Assembly: GCA_018672475.1 (NCBI GenBank)
Contig: JABHFS010000131.1
Coordinates: forward strand, 1 to 46,798
DNA: 46,798 nucleotides
Source: Gemmatimonadota bacterium
GTDB lineage: Bacteria; Latescibacterota; UBA2968; UBA8231
Reading direction: 5' to 3'
The notes under the pieces are model-generated. The model was given only the letters and a program-made list of their open reading frames with translations, made no database searches and was not told the DNA's origin. Position 1 is the stretch's first letter. Every line of letters starts with the position of its first letter. Below, piece after piece: positions 45,601 through 46,798 of the stretch. Both the position numbers and the translations under genes were made by a program.

Positions 45601-46798
45601 GCACCACGATCTCGTGATCTTGCACCAGAGCACCGACTTCGAGATGCGTGCCATAGGCGAGGGTCTCGCCTATATCGATCATCGATGTCGCTGGAACATT
45701 CGTCGACCAAGTGATCGAGACACTGCGCTCAGTAGCCTCGGCGACCGGTCCCAACGTAAAGACCGGTTCGACCGGCGTAGCCTTGGTGCGAAACGGAAAG
45801 GGGCCACTCTCAGTAGGGGCATTGCGCGCGGCATCGATCGAAGACACCACATACTGGTAGACCGTGCCCGGCACCAGATTGCTCAGCACCATCTGATGCT
45901 CGCGCGAGAGCTCACCCTCCTCAATCGTCTCGACGAACGAGGGATCGGCCTCTGGCCAATAGCGGACCTGGCGGGTGGCCGGCTCATCCGTCGACCAGGC
46001 GATCACCCCTTCCAGTTGGGTCGCCGAAACCAGCACTGGCCCGGTCAGAATGACCGCGGGGGCAATATCGGGTTCGGCTTGGGTGGTCACCGCCAGATCT
46101 GAAAAGTAGGTCGGGCCATTATCTTCGACATCTTTGATGCCAATGCGCAGGTGGTAGTTCGTCGCCGGCCGTAAGCCACTCAGCCGTAATTCGTAATCCA
46201 GCTTAAGGTCCGACTGCGCAAGCGTAGCAAGCTCATACTCGGTCGTCAAACCATAATCGAGGGTCACCGAAACGCTCTCATTGGCCGAAAAACCGAGTAC
46301 GATGCTTTCGTGCGTATGTCCTAAGATGATCGGCCGACGAGTGAATTCGGGCGGTAGTACATCCGGCTCCGGCACGGTCGTAAATTCGAAGGGCCCGGCT
46401 TGGGTCTCGTTGCCGGCTAGATCTCGGGAAATTACCTCGTAGGTATAGCGGGTGTCCGGACTCAGGTCGGTCAACTCTATTTCGTGACTTTTAGTCTGCT
46501 TGCCATCCCCCACCTCTTTCCGATCGCCTACCGCCGCGACCTTGCCGGCCCGAACGCCCACCGCCAATTTCGCAGCCCCTTGCGAGATAGCAATCACTCG
46601 CGAATCCGACACTTCGTTGGTATCCCACCGAATCCGCGCGCGCGTATCGGCAATATTGACCAAGGTCGGATTGCCCTGCAGTTGCGGCTTGATTAGATCA
46701 GGGCCTTGGCGGGTCTTGAACGTGCCGCTGAGTTCATCCGAAGAAAGCGGTCCACTAAACGCCTGCACCGTAAATTGGTAGTCGGTATCCGGCGTCAA
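42698..46798 (-). CDS. Giant fibronectin-III surface protein with dockerin-, cohesin-like and sorting domains (N-terminus outside window)
   Basis: At least 1366 residues; the 5' end lies beyond the right edge. About nine repeats of roughly 110 residues carry the pattern 'W.TDE.A.S.V.YG ... H.V.L.NL.PGT.Y.F.V.S.D..GN ... F.T', fibronectin type III (for example ITWSTNVPATSMIDIG and IEWQTDELADSFVRYG). Two more FN3-like blocks precede DFDGDGVVGFSDFFLFASGY and DLDRGGAVDGDDLQQFAQSF, a paired EF-hand (dockerin-like) motif. Then comes a cohesin-like beta-sandwich (YGLNVRFEPPILRLVG). The last 85 residues, YANYPNPFNPSTMIPLAIPA with LGQRVRLWNLSHLRPG and GVYLLRMAAGEFQQV, form the C-terminal sorting module seen in FCB bacteria. 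It is probably secreted and surface-held, binding glycans or other cell-surface enzymes. Confidence 0.88.
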   Translation of the reverse strand: MTPDTDYQFTVQAFSGPLSSDELSGTFKTRQGPDLIKPQLQGNPTLVNIADTRARIRWDTNEVSDSRVIAISQGAAKLAVGVRAGKVAAVGDRKEVGDGKQTKSHEIELTDLSPDTRYTYEVISRDLAGNETQAGPFEFTTVPEPDVLPPEFTRRPIILGHTHESIVLGFSANESVSVTLDYGLTTEYELATLAQSDLKLDYELRLSGLRPATNYHLRIGIKDVEDNGPTYFSDLAVTTQAEPDIAPAVILTGPVLVSATQLEGVIAWSTDEPATRQVRYWPEADPSFVETIEEGELSREHQMVLSNLVPGTVYQYVVSSIDAARNAPTESGPFPFRTKATPVEPVFTLGPVAEATERSVSITWSTNVPATSMIDIGETLAYGTHLEVGALVQDHEIVVRNLVPGTTYHYKVTSVDLSNKTITSDPTGFELFSKDLTVRTPGSADTEAPAMVANPTTVWTDQSVVVSWETDEVSTSKIEWEEIGGSAEGFVADNQLLQDHSLTVTGLEGRTLYAVRVISEDAAGNQMVWQPSSAGKAAAKVAFDHGLAEGPSGKVAQPPGGAGTFVTDSFPDTQFPLITGGPRVREKSAESLTIEWQTDELADSFVRYGEQQDVLLDEVAQAHDVQVHSVTLTNLLPGTSYFFRVESTDPSGNGASVSGIEVTTTNAGADLVPPRYLSEPVVEGQTDRQVVLGWRADEAASATIEYGQQGQDPAVRQIRHRLETQQVALTNLLPATNYWAKIWVQDATQNQVERPFELSFTTDAEPDFSPPRFRSAPALLQLGDRSVLIGWQTDELADAFVDYDLTPYLGGVSGSPVYATEHEVLLTNLEPGTAYFFRAGSSDRAGNGPVVSEVLTFTTLLDPDVIAPAIPDSLQVLPGAGAVFLQWAPVADGDLGGYAVYRQDSTGVFQAVASRLDVPRYLDEGLENGRVYSYRVAALDRQNPPNESAPTLAVLATPDAGAVGDAPEISGLEEGATPQQPVVLINNALPLDTGIELSYTVQVSTARDFSTIVDRGGDIAESLSGVTRWRVTRDLSPGTNYWFRARAFDGRFESPWSPARALKPRNAQPALTSEDFDGDGVVGFSDFFLFASGYGSTDAVLDLDRGGAVDGDDLQQFAQSFGRTVPGKRQHVRRIEAIAGSQVEIQAEAISADEVIVRLRLEGVEQASGYGLNVRFEPPILRLVGRLDSMALGGVGASLRLVHEEEGGVAVGEHLRGRQPPLALDTQREVVLRFAFVGPPRNVDLRVEEGFVGAGRGRALRFERTATTRIVPQVYALYANYPNPFNPSTMIPLAIPAQGEKQASLMIYNVLGQRVRLWNLSHLRPGFHQFAWDGLNQQGHAVASGVYLLRMAAGEFQQVQKMMLLR

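Noticed and set aside
1..46798. CRISPR arrays, tRNA or rRNA genes, prophage or defence islands
   Set aside because: No regularly spaced repeats, cloverleaf-like sequence, integrase or phage genes were seen by eye on either strand.

Overview
The window (46.8 kb, moderately GC-rich, no rRNA, tRNA or CRISPR seen) looks like a chromosomal stretch of a free-living or host-associated Gram-negative polysaccharide degrader. Arylsulfatases, Gfo/Idh/MocA oxidoreductases, a PhyH-type dioxygenase, an enolase-superfamily dehydratase, PQQ-type beta-propellers, DUF5916 barrels and proteins with FlgD-like or 'NPFNPST' C-terminal sorting modules fit Latescibacterota, Poribacteria or another FCB-affiliated lineage. 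That assignment is inference from gene content, not from a marker gene.

Layout. 1-6 kb: the tail of one sulfatase and three further intact sulfatases (one on +, two nearly contiguous on -), separated by an IS3 OrfA relic and an amidohydrolase relic. 6-11 kb: M42 aminopeptidase with an overlapping MurD-like stub, a zinc-ribbon protein of unknown function, an SDR and a Gfo/Idh oxidoreductase. 11-17 kb: two sulfatase pseudogenes, a two-domain PhyH protein with a good terminator after it, a PQQ-repeat propeller and a PL10 pectate lyase lacking its N-terminus. 17-21.4 kb (-): Gfo/Idh oxidoreductase, SMP-30/gluconolactonase and a di-heme cytochrome c, followed by a broken PQQ dehydrogenase fused to the tail of a sugar ABC permease. 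21.8-25.4 kb (+): uronate-dehydrogenase-like SDR, aldo/keto reductase, GH43 stub and a CBM9-like secreted protein. 25.5-38 kb (-): a heterodimeric ABC exporter of the BmrCD type, a 2-hydroxyacid dehydrogenase relic, a discoidin/FlgD surface protein, a shattered ABC-2 permease, an intact PQQ dehydrogenase with its own cytochrome c motif, and a DUF5916 outer-membrane barrel. 38-46.8 kb: enolase-superfamily dehydratase, TTHB210-like lipoprotein, zinc-less MDR dehydrogenase, IS3 OrfB relic and a giant fibronectin-III protein running off the right edge.

How the genes fit together. Sulfatases, PL10, GH43, CBM9-like and FN3/FlgD proteins point to breakdown of sulfated or uronate-rich polysaccharide outside the cell. 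The uronate-dehydrogenase-like SDR, SMP-30 lactonase, enolase-superfamily acid-sugar dehydratase and assorted dehydrogenases could form an oxidative uronate route (inference). The quinoprotein dehydrogenases and cytochrome c would pass electrons from periplasmic sugar oxidation.

The most striking property is decay. About fifteen gene relics are recognisable by eye (sulfatases, amidohydrolase, MurD, ceramidase-like, NmrA-like, PQQ dehydrogenase, RbsC-type permease, GH43, 2-hydroxyacid dehydrogenase, ABC-2 permease, IS3 OrfA and OrfB). Many carry internal deletions that sequencing error cannot produce. The sequence suggests a genome in active reductive erosion. I did not find a clearly new defence or biosynthetic system.
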